This document shows, piece after piece, positions 52,834-63,771 of a stretch of 64,000 nt of DNA (positions are counted from its first letter, which is position 1; the number at the start of each line of letters is the position of its first letter). The notes under the pieces were generated by a model. That model ran no database searches. It was given only the letters and a program-made list of their open reading frames with translations, and was not told where the DNA came from. The DNA is taken from NCBI RefSeq assembly GCF_037893185.1, contig NZ_CP140772.1, positions 2,604,001 to 2,668,000 of the forward strand. Reading direction: 5' to 3'. Origin of the DNA: Chitinophaga sp. 180180018-3. Its GTDB lineage: Bacteria; Bacteroidota; Bacteroidia; Chitinophagales; Chitinophagaceae. Made by a program: the position numbers and the translations under genes.

Positions 52834-55800
52834 ATGAAATTTGAAGCGTCTTATCACCAGGAGAGACTGTGGTTCATCGATAGATTTGAAAGAGGGAATA
52901 TCTATGATAACAGCCCGGTATATCATAATGTACCCATTATATTATACTTGCATGGAGTAGTGGATCACGGAATTATGGAGTTAGCAGTCCGGGAACTAAT
53001 ACAACGGCATGATGCGCTTAGGACTGTTTTTGAACAATCGGATAATTTGCCATATCAGCAGGTGGATGAGCATGTCGCTTTTCAGCTTGGTACCTGTGTA
53101 GTAGATAATGCGGATGAAGATCTGTTGACATATGCATTGTCGCTGGCATTGCAACCAATGTCTTTTTTAGGTGAACCCTTGATCCGCGGTTGGATGGTCA
53201 CATCAGTTTCACAGCAACAGCTACTGGTGATCAGTATTCACCATAGTATCATAGACAAACCTTCTGTATATCTGCTTATAAGGGAACTGACAGTGTTATA
53301 TCAAGCCAGGATCAATTGTACTGAAGCTCTCTTGCCGGCTCCGCTGTTACAATACAGTGCTTTTTCAAATTGGCAGAAGAACCTCGGAGTATCGGCCACG
53401 AATGCACTGTTATCCTATTGGAAAAGAAAACTGAAAGGAAAGCTACAGGTGGTTGAGCTACCTCTGGACCGGCCACGGTCTCTGATTCATACATACACAG
53501 CTGCAAGACAAACATTTCGCCTGGATCCGTTGTTCGAAGACGAAATGAAACAGGCTTGTCAGGCTACCGGTGTTACACCCCGCGTGTTTTTGCTGGCTGC
53601 ATTTAAATTGCTGCTGAAAAACTATTCCGGTGTAGCAGAAATTGTAGTCGGTATTCCCGGCGTAAACAGAGTACAGCAGGCGCTGAAAGATACGATAGGT
53701 CCCATTTCAAATCTTCTTGTGCTACGCACTTTTGTGGAGGAGCAGCTTACATTTTCAGATCTTGCAACCACTATTACTGATACTGAACAAGAAGCAATGC
53801 AGTTTCAGAGTATGCCCTTTGACCAGCTCGTAAAAGAGCTGGCGCCCAAAATAGATATGGGACGTACGGCACTGTTTGATATATTATTTCAGTATGAAGA
53901 AGAGCATGCTATAATTTATGACACAGCATCTCTGCGCCTGGAGTACATAGAAACCAACCAGGGATGGGGTAAGTATGACCTGAATCTGCTGATACAAAAG
54001 CAAGCTGATGGTCATACCGGAATATTAACATATAACAGTGATTATTTTGATAATGATACAATCAACAGGATGATAAAGCATTATCTGAAACTGTTGAAAA
54101 ATGCAGCTAATGAACCTGCTACTCAAATAGGCCGGTTGTCACTTTTGTCGATCGAAGAAAGCGAAGAAATAATCTCTGCTTTCAATACCACAGGTATTAA
54201 TTACCCCGAGAGTTCCACCATCATTGATCTTTTTAATCTACAGGTAGATAGATACCCTGCAAAGATAGCCCTTACGGACGGGGACATACGTTTGACCTAT
54301 GCAGAACTGGATGTACGCGCTAATCAGGTTGCCCATGCATTACGCAGAAGGGGAGTAGGCCCTGAAGACGTTGTTGCACTGGCATTGGAACATCGTATGG
54401 AGATGATTGTTGCTATTCTCGGAACGTTGAAGACGGGGGCTGCCTATCTGCCATTGGATCGTCACTACCCGGATGCAAGAACAAAATTTATGATAGAAGA
54501 CAGTGGCTGCCGGATGATAGTGAGCACCAATAGATATAATTGTGCTGTAATTGACAAAGATGCTGCGCTTTTATTGGACCGGGATATTCGCGACGAGGAT
54601 ACCGGAAAGATAGAAAACACAGCGACACCCGATAGCCTGGCCTACATTATCTATACATCGGGAACAACTGGGAAGCCCAAGGGAGTAATGATTGAAAACA
54701 AGAATGTGGTTAGATTGTTTTTTAATAACCACGCCTTATTTGACTTCAATGAAAATGACGTTTGGAGCCTGTTCCATTCATGCTGCTTTGATTTTTCAGT
54801 TTGGGAAATGTACGGGGCATTGTTGTTTGGCGGAGAACTGGTAATTGTTCCAAAGGTAGTAGCAAGGGATACGCCTGCATTCCTCCAATTTCTCCGGGAA
54901 CATCAGATAACAATATTAAATCAAACACCTACCGCTTTCTATAACCTGAGTGAAACTATTCCTGAAGGAGATCAATCCCTGAAGATCAGGTATGTTATTT
55001 TTGGTGGAGAAGCATTGGTACCTGCTAAACTTTCCAAGTGGAAGCGGATTTATCCGGCAACCCGCCTGATTAATATGTACGGGATTACAGAAACCACCGT
55101 CCATGTGACTTATAAGGAGATTACCGATCAGGAGATCCGGATCGGAAAAAGCAATATTGGAAAGCCAATTCCCACTACTACGGTATATATTCTGGATAGT
55201 CAGCAGCAGCTGGCACCTGTGGGTATAACAGGCGAGATATACGTCGGCGGAAAAGGCGTAGGTCGTGGATATAAAGGGAACACTGAACTCACTTCCAGCC
55301 GGTTTGTTGATAACCCGTTTTCTCCAGGGGAAAAATTGTATCGTTCCGGTGACAGTGGAAGATGGTTAAAAAACGGGGACATAGAATATTATGGCCGTAT
55401 AGATCAACAGGTACAGTTGCATGGATTTCGTATCGAACCTGCAGAAATTGAATCGCGGCTTGCGGCCTATCAGGGCGTGAAAGACGCCGTAGTGGTTTTA
55501 TGGAACCGGGAGGAACAGCAATCACTTTGTGCATATTATGTGGCGGAAGAAGAGGTTGATGTACCTGCACTGCGTTTATTCTTGTCGGCCTTCCTGCCGG
55601 ACTATATGATACCCTCTTATTTTGTATGGTTGGAAAGTATACCATTAACAGTAAATGGAAAGGTAGATAGACAAGCATTGCCAGCACCTTCCATCACACT
55701 GGAGAAGGATAGGGCCGCCCCTGGAAATGAATTGGAGCGGCAATTGGTAAAGATATATGAAGAGGTGCTTGGTGTGGCGAATATTAGTATTAATGATAAT

Positions 55801-58800
55801 TTTTTCTTTTTAGGCGGCGATTCGATTAAAACGATACAAGTATCATCCCGATTGCATAAGGAGGGTTATGAACTAAAAGTGCAGGATATCTTCAGGTACC
55901 CGGAAATAAAAGACTTGTCTGCCTGTATCCGCAAGAAAAGTAGCTCTTTAGATCAGCATATTGTTGCAGGAAGTGTTCTTTTGTCTCCCATACAACGCTG
56001 GTTTTTTACTGCTGATAATACAGACAGGCACTATTTTAACCAGGCTGTTGTATTGAAGTTTGATTATCACGTACATGAAGATACTGCAGTGGCTGTTTTT
56101 ACAAAATTGACTGCACATCATGATGCCCTGCGAATGACCTTCCATACCCGAGGAGAGGAAATTATTCAGGAAACACAACGGGAAGGACGACCTTTTTCAT
56201 TGGAAATATCAGATTTGTCAGCAGTAGCGGAAGGCAAACACGAAGCTACAATTACTGCAAAGGTGAATGAGGTACAAGGTAGCATTGATCTGGAGAACGG
56301 CCCCCTGGTTAAACTGGTTTTATGCTATACAGGCCATAGTACCCGGTTGTTTATCATCATTCATCACCTGGTGGTTGATGGTATTTCGTGGCGCATTCTA
56401 CTGGAGGATATTGATACCCTTTTTCGACAGCAGCTGGAAAATAGAATAATGCAGCTGCCTGTTAAAACTACTGCTTTTAGTGAGTGGACAACACGTTTGC
56501 ATGAGTATGTAACAACCCGGCAGTTTGAAAAAGCAAGGGAGTACTGGAGCAAAAAAGCATCAGGCAGGACAGAGATAGTTCCGCTGGATTTTGAAGGAAC
56601 AGCATCGCGACTTGAAGATGGAATTGGGGCATATTTTATTTTGCCAACAGAACTTACTTCGAAGTTGTTAACTATTGCGAACCTGGCCTACCATACCAAT
56701 GTGCAGGATTTATTGTTGACTGCATTTACAACAGCATTGGAAGCAGTATTTGGTATATCAGAAATCAGTATTGCTTTGGAGGGACATGGACGGGAGGGTA
56801 TTGGTGTAGATGCAGATATAAGTCGCACCGTTGGATGGTTTACAACTATTTATCCCGTAAAGCTTTCGTCAGTTCCAGGTAATCTGGGACAGCAAATCAG
56901 GATAAATAAAGAATGCCTGCACAGGGTACCCAACGGCGGCATTGATTTCGGAATCTGTAAATATTTTATTAGTGACGCAGACTGTTTACAGCAAAAAGAT
57001 CCGTCTGTCCGGTTTAATTACCTGGGGCAGTTTGACTCAGACACTTCTGCATTGTCATTTGATGTGAGCAGTGAGACTGGTACAACGGCGAGCTATAAAC
57101 GAAAATGGCTATATGCGTTAGACGTATCAGCCATTGTAACAGGAGGGCGTTTGCACGTACGGACATCTTTCAGTAAAAAACAATATCAGCAAAGTACCAT
57201 CGATAGTCTTATGGCTGCTTATGAAAAAGCGCTTAAAGATGTAATCAGCCATTGTATGGCGATTGAAAATCCCGTTTGTACACCGATTGATTTTACATAC
57301 AGTGAGTTAAGTATTAGCGAGGTAGATACTCTTCAACAGCGATATGATCTGCAGGATATGTATCCTTTGTCACCAATGCAGGAAGGAATGCTTTTTCATT
57401 CGCTGCTGGATCCCGCATCTTACCTGGTCCAATTCTCTTATACATTAAAGGGGAGTATTGATATAGCAGCTATGAAGGAGGCATTTGGCCAGCTCGTGCA
57501 GCGCCATGATGTGTTACGTACTGTTTTTATCTATGAAGGGCTGGAAAGGCCGTTGCAACTGGTATTGAAACAGTTAAATGGAACTTGTGAATTTACTGAT
57601 GTAAGGGAGGAAGTGCGCCTGCGTGGGAGACCGGAGGTAATAGACCTGTACCGTCAGCAGGAACGTGGTAAGCATTTCCGTCTTGACAAAGATCTGTTAA
57701 TCCGTATTCATATTTTACGCACCGGCAGCGACGATTACGAATTCATTTGGTGTTATCATCATATACTGATGGACGGGTGGTGTACTAATATATTGATCCG
57801 TGAGTTTACAAAGCTCTATGAGGCAGCTACTACCGGTAGTAATGCCATACTTCCTACCCTTACGCCATATGTAAATTATATCGCCTGGCTGGAACAACAG
57901 AATACACAATTGTCAGGAAGCTATTGGGAAAAATACCTGTTTTCTTACGATGGCCCCACCGGTTTTCCGAAATCGGGGACAGCAGGGCAAACAGAAGGCA
58001 AGCGTCACGTGGAGGAAGAAGTGATGGTGCTTGGGATACCTTTGGTGAACAGGATGAAGACTATTGCCAATGAAACAGGCGTAACATTAAATACATTGAT
58101 GCAAACCGCCTGGGGAATTTTGTTGTCAAGATATAATAATACCAATGATGTGGTATTTGGCGCGGTTGTGTCAGGAAGGGCTGCCGAGATAGGCGGTGTG
58201 GAAAGTATGATTGGTTTGTTCATTAACACAATTCCGGTGAGAATAGTGCTGGAGGAAGGCGGAACAGTGGCATCTCAGCTTCGGAGGGTACAGGAACGCG
58301 CCTTGGAGAGCCTCCGATATGAATATTATCCTCTTGTTACTATTCAGACAGAGCTATTTAATGGTAGAGAACTGATTAATCATATTATGGCATTTGAAAA
58401 TTTTCCTGTGCTGGACCAGATAACTGGTTCGTCGAAAATAACAGCTACTACAGGATATCAGGTGACAGATGTGGAAGTTTTTGAACAAACTAATTACGAC
58501 CTGACTATCGTCATTGTACCAGGGGAAGAGATAACGGTCAAATGTTGGTTTAACCCAGGTACTTACAACAGAGAATTAGTTGCTACAATATTACAGCAGT
58601 TGTCCAGGATTATAGTGCAGATGACCGGAGATACTCAACGGCAACTTAAAAGTATTTGCATACTGGATGATACGGAGTTGGACTTGTTGGTTTATGACTT
58701 CAATAATACTGCTAAAGATTACAATCGTCATATTACTATTCATGAATTATTTGAACAGCAGGTTATAAAAACACCCCATGCTGCTGCGCTTATTTACGAA

Positions 58801-61800
58801 GACCAATTGCTGACATATCGGGAACTAAACGCACGTGCCAACCGGATGGCAAGGCAGATAACAGCAAACAATACTGAAGCAGGAGAACTGGTGGCTATTC
58901 TCATGAACCGTTCGCCGGAAATGATCATCAGCCTTTTCGCAATCCTGAAATCAGGTGGAACTTACGTGCCTATAGAGCCACATCTTCCGGATGCCCGGAT
59001 TATTCGATTGCTGGCTTCATTAGGATGCAGGAAACTGGTAATAGACAAGCAGCAAATCGAAAGATTAGCCGGTATCAGAAAAGCCGTCCCTAATCTGGAA
59101 CAGGTATATTGCTTTGATTTGCCGCAAACGGATACCCATTGTGCTAATATTGAAGCAGATACCGGTAAGTATGGCAATGACAACCTCAATAGACCAGTAA
59201 GTGCGGATGATGTCGCATATGTTATTTTTACATCAGGTTCTTCCGGAATGCCGAAGGGAGTTGTTGTCAGACATCAGCCGGTGATTAACCTGATAGAATG
59301 GGTAAATAATACCTATCACATAGGACGGTATGATAAGGTATTGTTTGTATCATCATTAAGTTTTGATTTGTCAGTTTATGATATTTTTGGTTTACTGGCC
59401 GCCGGCGGAACGGTACAAATAGTTCCCAATGCAGATATCGGTGATCCCGGAAAGTTATTGCGGCAGATATATAAATACGGGATTACTTATTGGGATTCTG
59501 CTCCCGCAGCACTTCAGCAATTAACCCCCTGGCTGGAAGAAGAACAAACGAAGGATAATTCGTTAAGACTGGTATTCCTTAGTGGCGACTGGATTCCGCT
59601 GGGTTTACCCACTGGCATAAAGAAAGTTTTCCGAAAAGCGGAGGTAATTGCGCTTGGGGGAGCCACAGAAGCAACTGTTTGGTCTAATTATTATCCGGTG
59701 CATGCAATAGATCCACAATGGAAAAGTATCCCTTATGGTAAGCCAATGCAAAATGCGAAATATTATATCCTTGATAAGGATTTGCAACCATGCCCGATTG
59801 GAGTGCCAGGAGATCTTTTTATAGGAGGAGAATGCATTGCCGATGGATACCTCAATGAAGTAGAACTGACTGCCTTCCGGTTCATAATTAATCCTTTTTG
59901 TGTAGGCGAAAAAATGTATCGTACAGGAGATACTGCCAGGTGGTATGCAGACGGGAATATTGAATTTCTTGGAAGGAAGGATGCGCAGGTAAAGATCCGC
60001 GGACATCGTATTGAATTGGGAGAAATTCAGTATCAAATGCGGCAGGTCCCCGGCGTGAAAGAAGCGCGCGTTTTTGTTCAACAAAATCAGGCAGCAGATA
60101 GGTTCCTTTGCGCTTATTTTATCTCAGATCAGACAATAGAAGCGGGGTATCTGAGAACGCGGTTGCAGGGAGAATTACCTGCCTATATGGTCCCCGTTCA
60201 TTTTATACAGATTCCGGCATTTCCTGTTACCGTTAATGGAAAATTGAACATGGCAGCACTGCCGAATCCGGTTGAATGTAATAGCGGACGAAGTATTATT
60301 CAACCACGTAATCAGATAGAGCAACAATTGCTACAGAGTTGGGCGCATGTTTTTAAGATGTCTGAAGATGCCATTAGTATACATGATAATTTTTTTGAAC
60401 TCGGAGGGCATTCCATTAAAGCCGCGGTGTTAGTGTCGTATATCAATAGAAAGATGAATACCGATTTGCCATTACGAACCGTCTTTTCAGCGCCCACCAT
60501 TGCAGAACTTTCACTACACTGTAAGCCCACGCAGGCGAGCAATTTAATAGCACTTAGAAAGGCTGAGAAAAAAGAATACTATAAAACAACATCCACTCAG
60601 CAGCAACTTTTTCTGGTACAGAAAATATACCCGCAATCAACCGCATATAACCTTACCTATGTTTATGACATGGATGATGCTATGTCGCTGGAAAAGTTAA
60701 CTGTGGTAGTTAATATGCTGATCAGAAGACATGAAGCACTGAGAACTTCTTTTCAGCTGCGGAAAGGCCGATTGATACAATTCATAGCGCCGGAGCTTCA
60801 GATTAAAATTGAGAATATACCCATACAGGCTGATGATATTGCAGCGTTTAGAAAGCAATTAAAGAAACAGTTGGAGAACTTCATACGCCCATTTGACATG
60901 AACATGGCTCCGTTGATTAGGATTGGATATGTTGATGGATTAAGAAAAGTGGCTTTAGTGGATATGCATCATATAATATCTGATCATATATCGCAGCAGA
61001 TACTGGCAAAAGAATTAACCAGTCTTTTACAGGGGAATGGATTGCAGGTACAACAGTTTCAGTATAAGGATATTGCTGAAGCAAGGGGCACAAAACAGTT
61101 CCGGAAGCATTTTGAAAAAATGGAGAATTACTGGGTTGCTAAGCTAAGTGGCACGCTACCTGAAATTAATCTCTTAGATAGAACCCGCCCGGCTGTCAAG
61201 TCTTTCGAAGGAGCGAGAATTGACTTCATTATTGAAGAAGAAGATACACAATGGCTCAAAGCATATGCGTATAATGAGAAAACAACGCTAAATGTCTTGA
61301 TCCTAACACTTTTTAATGTATTGATAGCCGCTGTTAGTGGGATGGAAGAAGTGCTTATAGGATTTAATATGTCGGGAAGGAACAGTCAGGAAGTGGAAAA
61401 TGTAGTGGGTGCGCTACTGAATACATTGGTCTTGCACACCTTCCCGCTTTTAGACAGACGTTTCAACGATTATTTTAAAACAGTCAGCGCCACATTCATT
61501 GAAGCCGTGGAACACCAGGAATTTACTATGGACGATTTGCTGGCGGCCCTTAATCTACCGCGTGATACTTCCCGTAACCCTCTTTTTGAAATTATGTATG
61601 ATTTTCATGAACTGAAGAGTGAAGATGAAAATAATATTTCTTTACAATTAGACAATGTACTGGAAAATAATGCTTCGAAATTTGATCTTTATTTACGGAT
61701 TAGTGCAGGCGCTAAATTATATGGATCCTTTTATTACGCCAGTGCTGTTCTTGATGAAGAGACTATTCTCCGATATGTTGATGTTTTTCGGAAATGTATT

Positions 61801-61881
61801 GCCAACATACGGGAAAACAAAGATATACTGTTGAGAGATATGGATGTTTTTGTAATAAATAAAAATATAATGTCATTATGA
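52834..61881 (+). CDS. NRPS: C-A(Thr)-PCP-E-C-A-PCP-C
   Basis: A 3015-residue NRPS. Order: N-terminal C-like domain (YHQERLWFID at start; HHSIIDK ~136, Gly replaced by Lys); A1 (YTSGTTGKPKG ~604), code DFWNIGMVHK, the threonine code; PCP (Ser ~996); E (HHLVVDG ~1176, EGHGRE); D-accepting C (LSPMQEG ~1513, HHILMDG ~1642); A2 (FTSGSSGMPKG ~2129), code DLYDFSGVWK, from the Cys/Gly-like subfamily (FDLSVYDIFG, SGDWIPL) but not assignable; PCP (Ser ~2527); terminal C (HHIISDH ~2712, Gly replaced by His). The upstream NRPS already ends in a D-accepting C, so the first C here is redundant for condensation. It follows the CmlA-like hydroxylase gene and might recruit it. The last four bases (ATGA) overlap the next gene. 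Confidence 0.95.
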   Translation: MKFEASYHQERLWFIDRFERGNIYDNSPVYHNVPIILYLHGVVDHGIMELAVRELIQRHDALRTVFEQSDNLPYQQVDEHVAFQLGTCVVDNADEDLLTYALSLALQPMSFLGEPLIRGWMVTSVSQQQLLVISIHHSIIDKPSVYLLIRELTVLYQARINCTEALLPAPLLQYSAFSNWQKNLGVSATNALLSYWKRKLKGKLQVVELPLDRPRSLIHTYTAARQTFRLDPLFEDEMKQACQATGVTPRVFLLAAFKLLLKNYSGVAEIVVGIPGVNRVQQALKDTIGPISNLLVLRTFVEEQLTFSDLATTITDTEQEAMQFQSMPFDQLVKELAPKIDMGRTALFDILFQYEEEHAIIYDTASLRLEYIETNQGWGKYDLNLLIQKQADGHTGILTYNSDYFDNDTINRMIKHYLKLLKNAANEPATQIGRLSLLSIEESEEIISAFNTTGINYPESSTIIDLFNLQVDRYPAKIALTDGDIRLTYAELDVRANQVAHALRRRGVGPEDVVALALEHRMEMIVAILGTLKTGAAYLPLDRHYPDARTKFMIEDSGCRMIVSTNRYNCAVIDKDAALLLDRDIRDEDTGKIENTATPDSLAYIIYTSGTTGKPKGVMIENKNVVRLFFNNHALFDFNENDVWSLFHSCCFDFSVWEMYGALLFGGELVIVPKVVARDTPAFLQFLREHQITILNQTPTAFYNLSETIPEGDQSLKIRYVIFGGEALVPAKLSKWKRIYPATRLINMYGITETTVHVTYKEITDQEIRIGKSNIGKPIPTTTVYILDSQQQLAPVGITGEIYVGGKGVGRGYKGNTELTSSRFVDNPFSPGEKLYRSGDSGRWLKNGDIEYYGRIDQQVQLHGFRIEPAEIESRLAAYQGVKDAVVVLWNREEQQSLCAYYVAEEEVDVPALRLFLSAFLPDYMIPSYFVWLESIPLTVNGKVDRQALPAPSITLEKDRAAPGNELERQLVKIYEEVLGVANISINDNFFFLGGDSIKTIQVSSRLHKEGYELKVQDIFRYPEIKDLSACIRKKSSSLDQHIVAGSVLLSPIQRWFFTADNTDRHYFNQAVVLKFDYHVHEDTAVAVFTKLTAHHDALRMTFHTRGEEIIQETQREGRPFSLEISDLSAVAEGKHEATITAKVNEVQGSIDLENGPLVKLVLCYTGHSTRLFIIIHHLVVDGISWRILLEDIDTLFRQQLENRIMQLPVKTTAFSEWTTRLHEYVTTRQFEKAREYWSKKASGRTEIVPLDFEGTASRLEDGIGAYFILPTELTSKLLTIANLAYHTNVQDLLLTAFTTALEAVFGISEISIALEGHGREGIGVDADISRTVGWFTTIYPVKLSSVPGNLGQQIRINKECLHRVPNGGIDFGICKYFISDADCLQQKDPSVRFNYLGQFDSDTSALSFDVSSETGTTASYKRKWLYALDVSAIVTGGRLHVRTSFSKKQYQQSTIDSLMAAYEKALKDVISHCMAIENPVCTPIDFTYSELSISEVDTLQQRYDLQDMYPLSPMQEGMLFHSLLDPASYLVQFSYTLKGSIDIAAMKEAFGQLVQRHDVLRTVFIYEGLERPLQLVLKQLNGTCEFTDVREEVRLRGRPEVIDLYRQQERGKHFRLDKDLLIRIHILRTGSDDYEFIWCYHHILMDGWCTNILIREFTKLYEAATTGSNAILPTLTPYVNYIAWLEQQNTQLSGSYWEKYLFSYDGPTGFPKSGTAGQTEGKRHVEEEVMVLGIPLVNRMKTIANETGVTLNTLMQTAWGILLSRYNNTNDVVFGAVVSGRAAEIGGVESMIGLFINTIPVRIVLEEGGTVASQLRRVQERALESLRYEYYPLVTIQTELFNGRELINHIMAFENFPVLDQITGSSKITATTGYQVTDVEVFEQTNYDLTIVIVPGEEITVKCWFNPGTYNRELVATILQQLSRIIVQMTGDTQRQLKSICILDDTELDLLVYDFNNTAKDYNRHITIHELFEQQVIKTPHAAALIYEDQLLTYRELNARANRMARQITANNTEAGELVAILMNRSPEMIISLFAILKSGGTYVPIEPHLPDARIIRLLASLGCRKLVIDKQQIERLAGIRKAVPNLEQVYCFDLPQTDTHCANIEADTGKYGNDNLNRPVSADDVAYVIFTSGSSGMPKGVVVRHQPVINLIEWVNNTYHIGRYDKVLFVSSLSFDLSVYDIFGLLAAGGTVQIVPNADIGDPGKLLRQIYKYGITYWDSAPAALQQLTPWLEEEQTKDNSLRLVFLSGDWIPLGLPTGIKKVFRKAEVIALGGATEATVWSNYYPVHAIDPQWKSIPYGKPMQNAKYYILDKDLQPCPIGVPGDLFIGGECIADGYLNEVELTAFRFIINPFCVGEKMYRTGDTARWYADGNIEFLGRKDAQVKIRGHRIELGEIQYQMRQVPGVKEARVFVQQNQAADRFLCAYFISDQTIEAGYLRTRLQGELPAYMVPVHFIQIPAFPVTVNGKLNMAALPNPVECNSGRSIIQPRNQIEQQLLQSWAHVFKMSEDAISIHDNFFELGGHSIKAAVLVSYINRKMNTDLPLRTVFSAPTIAELSLHCKPTQASNLIALRKAEKKEYYKTTSTQQQLFLVQKIYPQSTAYNLTYVYDMDDAMSLEKLTVVVNMLIRRHEALRTSFQLRKGRLIQFIAPELQIKIENIPIQADDIAAFRKQLKKQLENFIRPFDMNMAPLIRIGYVDGLRKVALVDMHHIISDHISQQILAKELTSLLQGNGLQVQQFQYKDIAEARGTKQFRKHFEKMENYWVAKLSGTLPEINLLDRTRPAVKSFEGARIDFIIEEEDTQWLKAYAYNEKTTLNVLILTLFNVLIAAVSGMEEVLIGFNMSGRNSQEVENVVGALLNTLVLHTFPLLDRRFNDYFKTVSATFIEAVEHQEFTMDDLLAALNLPRDTSRNPLFEIMYDFHELKSEDENNISLQLDNVLENNASKFDLYLRISAGAKLYGSFYYASAVLDEETILRYVDVFRKCIANIRENKDILLRDMDVFVINKNIMSL

Positions 61882-63722
61882 TGAGCATGGAAAAGATCAT
61901 GATGAATCAGCCGTTGCATTTTTTATTTGAAGAGGCGGTATTGAGATATCCTGAGCATACAGCTGTTATCTGTCAGCAGCAATCCATTTCTTATGCAGCG
62001 CTGGATAAAAAAGCGGAAGGAATAAAAAACTATCTCCTGTCGGCTGGGTTGCAAAAAGGAGCTCCTGTGGCGATAATGATGCCATCATCCGTTGAAGCAA
62101 TTGCTGCGCTGTTGGGTGTTCTAAAGGCCGGTGGGGCTTTTCTGCCTATACATCCGGATATTCCGGCTAATCGGTTTAAATACCTCATGCAAAATAGCGG
62201 TTGTGAGTTCCTATTGTTTAAGAATATGCAGCGGCCGCTGCCAGCCGGCGTACATGCATTAGATCTTATGAAAGAGGAAACCTATACAGGGCATGTGCCT
62301 GTTCCGGCACCAGCTGTAGTAGGATCAGATCTTGCCTATATTTTATATACATCCGGGTCAACCGGTGATCCTAAAGGTGTGATGATTGAGCATCGCAGTA
62401 TTGTTAATTATATTACCTGGGCTTCCCGTACCTACCTTCGAGGGGAGCAACTCAATTTTCCCTTGTTTACACCGTTAAGCTTCGATCTCACGCTGACTTC
62501 CATCTTTACACCATTGATCAGCGGAAGCACTATTATTGTTTTTGAGGAAGATCTGAGTAAGATCAATTTACATAGGATACTGGAGCATGAAAAAGTAGAT
62601 ATTGTGAAGCTGACGCCGTCACACCTGAAAATGATCAATCGTTTACAGATTACGCGTAGTGCAATAAGAAAGTTTATTGTTGGGGGAGAAGCGCTGGAAA
62701 CGTCATTGGCGGCGAGTATCACCGGGCAGTTCCCGGATGTTGAAATCTATAATGAATACGGCCCAACGGAGACTACCGTTGGTACTATGGTTTACAAGTA
62801 TCGTCATGGGGTAGATGATACCCCAACGGTTCCACTGGGGGTCGCAATCGATCACACACAGGTATTTGTACTTGATAGCCAGCTGATACCTGTACCTGAA
62901 GGAGAACAGGGCGAAATATACATTAGTGGTGCGGGATTAGCGAGAGGATATGTTGATTCACCGGAACTTACCCGTCATCGGTTTATAGATAATCCATATG
63001 CACCTGGCGAGCGGCTATATATTACAGGCGATATTGCTACTGTGTTACCCGATAATCTGATAGAATTTGGAGGCAGAAGCGATGACCTGATAAAAATCAA
63101 CGGTTATAGAATTGAACCGGAGGAGATCCGGAAAGTACTTTCCAGGGTGGCTGGTATCACCGACTGCTACATTACAGCGATGAAAATCGCCACAGAAGAG
63201 CTGGCACTCTGTGCCTATTATATTTCAGAAAGAGAGATGTCAATAAAGGAAATGAAGAGGATGTTGTCAGAGTATGTTCCGCAATACATGGTACCTGTTC
63301 ATTTTATCAGGGTTAGGGAGTTTACACTTACTTCTAACGGGAAACTGGATAAGCATTTGTTACCTAAGCCGGAATCTCTGGCGGTAGAGGAAATTATTCA
63401 ACCTGTGCATGAAATGGAAAAACTTTTAGCCGGTTATTGGAAAGAAGTATTGGACCTGGAGGAAGTAGGTGTCTGCAACAGTTTTTTTGATATAGGCGGC
63501 AACTCGCTTAAGGTTATTGAAGTCTGTCAGTTGTTGAAAGCGCACGTCGGTGAATCAGAGGAAGATCTTATTCTGCTGTTTTTCAAGTATCCTACTATTC
63601 GCTCATTTGCTGCTTACTTTCGTTCAAAAGCTTCAATCGGCGAGGAAGAGGGGCAACCTGAGGATCTCTTAATATCTCAAAGCCGATTCGCAAAAATACG
63701 CAAAAGCGGACTGGAGGATTGA
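61878..63722 (+). CDS. NRPS: A(Asn-type)-PCP
   Basis: A 614-residue two-domain NRPS. The A domain spans ~1-510 (YTSGSTGDPKG ~154; SNGKLDK near the end) and the PCP has GGNS with Ser ~542. The code read by eye is DLTKIGEVGK, identical to those in the 364 and 45902 proteins, so Asn or 3-methyl-Asn is expected. The preceding protein ends in a C domain, which supplies condensation. The start overlaps the previous stop (ATGA), implying translational coupling. There is no E domain, so this residue should remain L. It precedes a KS-first PKS gene and should pass the chain to it. A free-standing A-PCP is also the architecture that CmlA acts on, making this a candidate hydroxylation site. Confidence 0.94.
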   Translation: MMSMEKIMMNQPLHFLFEEAVLRYPEHTAVICQQQSISYAALDKKAEGIKNYLLSAGLQKGAPVAIMMPSSVEAIAALLGVLKAGGAFLPIHPDIPANRFKYLMQNSGCEFLLFKNMQRPLPAGVHALDLMKEETYTGHVPVPAPAVVGSDLAYILYTSGSTGDPKGVMIEHRSIVNYITWASRTYLRGEQLNFPLFTPLSFDLTLTSIFTPLISGSTIIVFEEDLSKINLHRILEHEKVDIVKLTPSHLKMINRLQITRSAIRKFIVGGEALETSLAASITGQFPDVEIYNEYGPTETTVGTMVYKYRHGVDDTPTVPLGVAIDHTQVFVLDSQLIPVPEGEQGEIYISGAGLARGYVDSPELTRHRFIDNPYAPGERLYITGDIATVLPDNLIEFGGRSDDLIKINGYRIEPEEIRKVLSRVAGITDCYITAMKIATEELALCAYYISEREMSIKEMKRMLSEYVPQYMVPVHFIRVREFTLTSNGKLDKHLLPKPESLAVEEIIQPVHEMEKLLAGYWKEVLDLEEVGVCNSFFDIGGNSLKVIEVCQLLKAHVGESEEDLILLFFKYPTIRSFAAYFRSKASIGEEEGQPEDLLISQSRFAKIRKSGLED

Positions 63723-63771
63723 TAAAATAAGTTAACACCACCACCACATCTATCATCAATAAATAGTTCCC

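Noticed and set aside
648..61919. Many open frames of 60-190 codons on the minus strand and in alternate + frames inside the large genes
   Set aside because: They overlap conserved NRPS, PKS or enzyme domains, show no recognisable family motifs, and are expected by chance in long GC-moderate coding regions.
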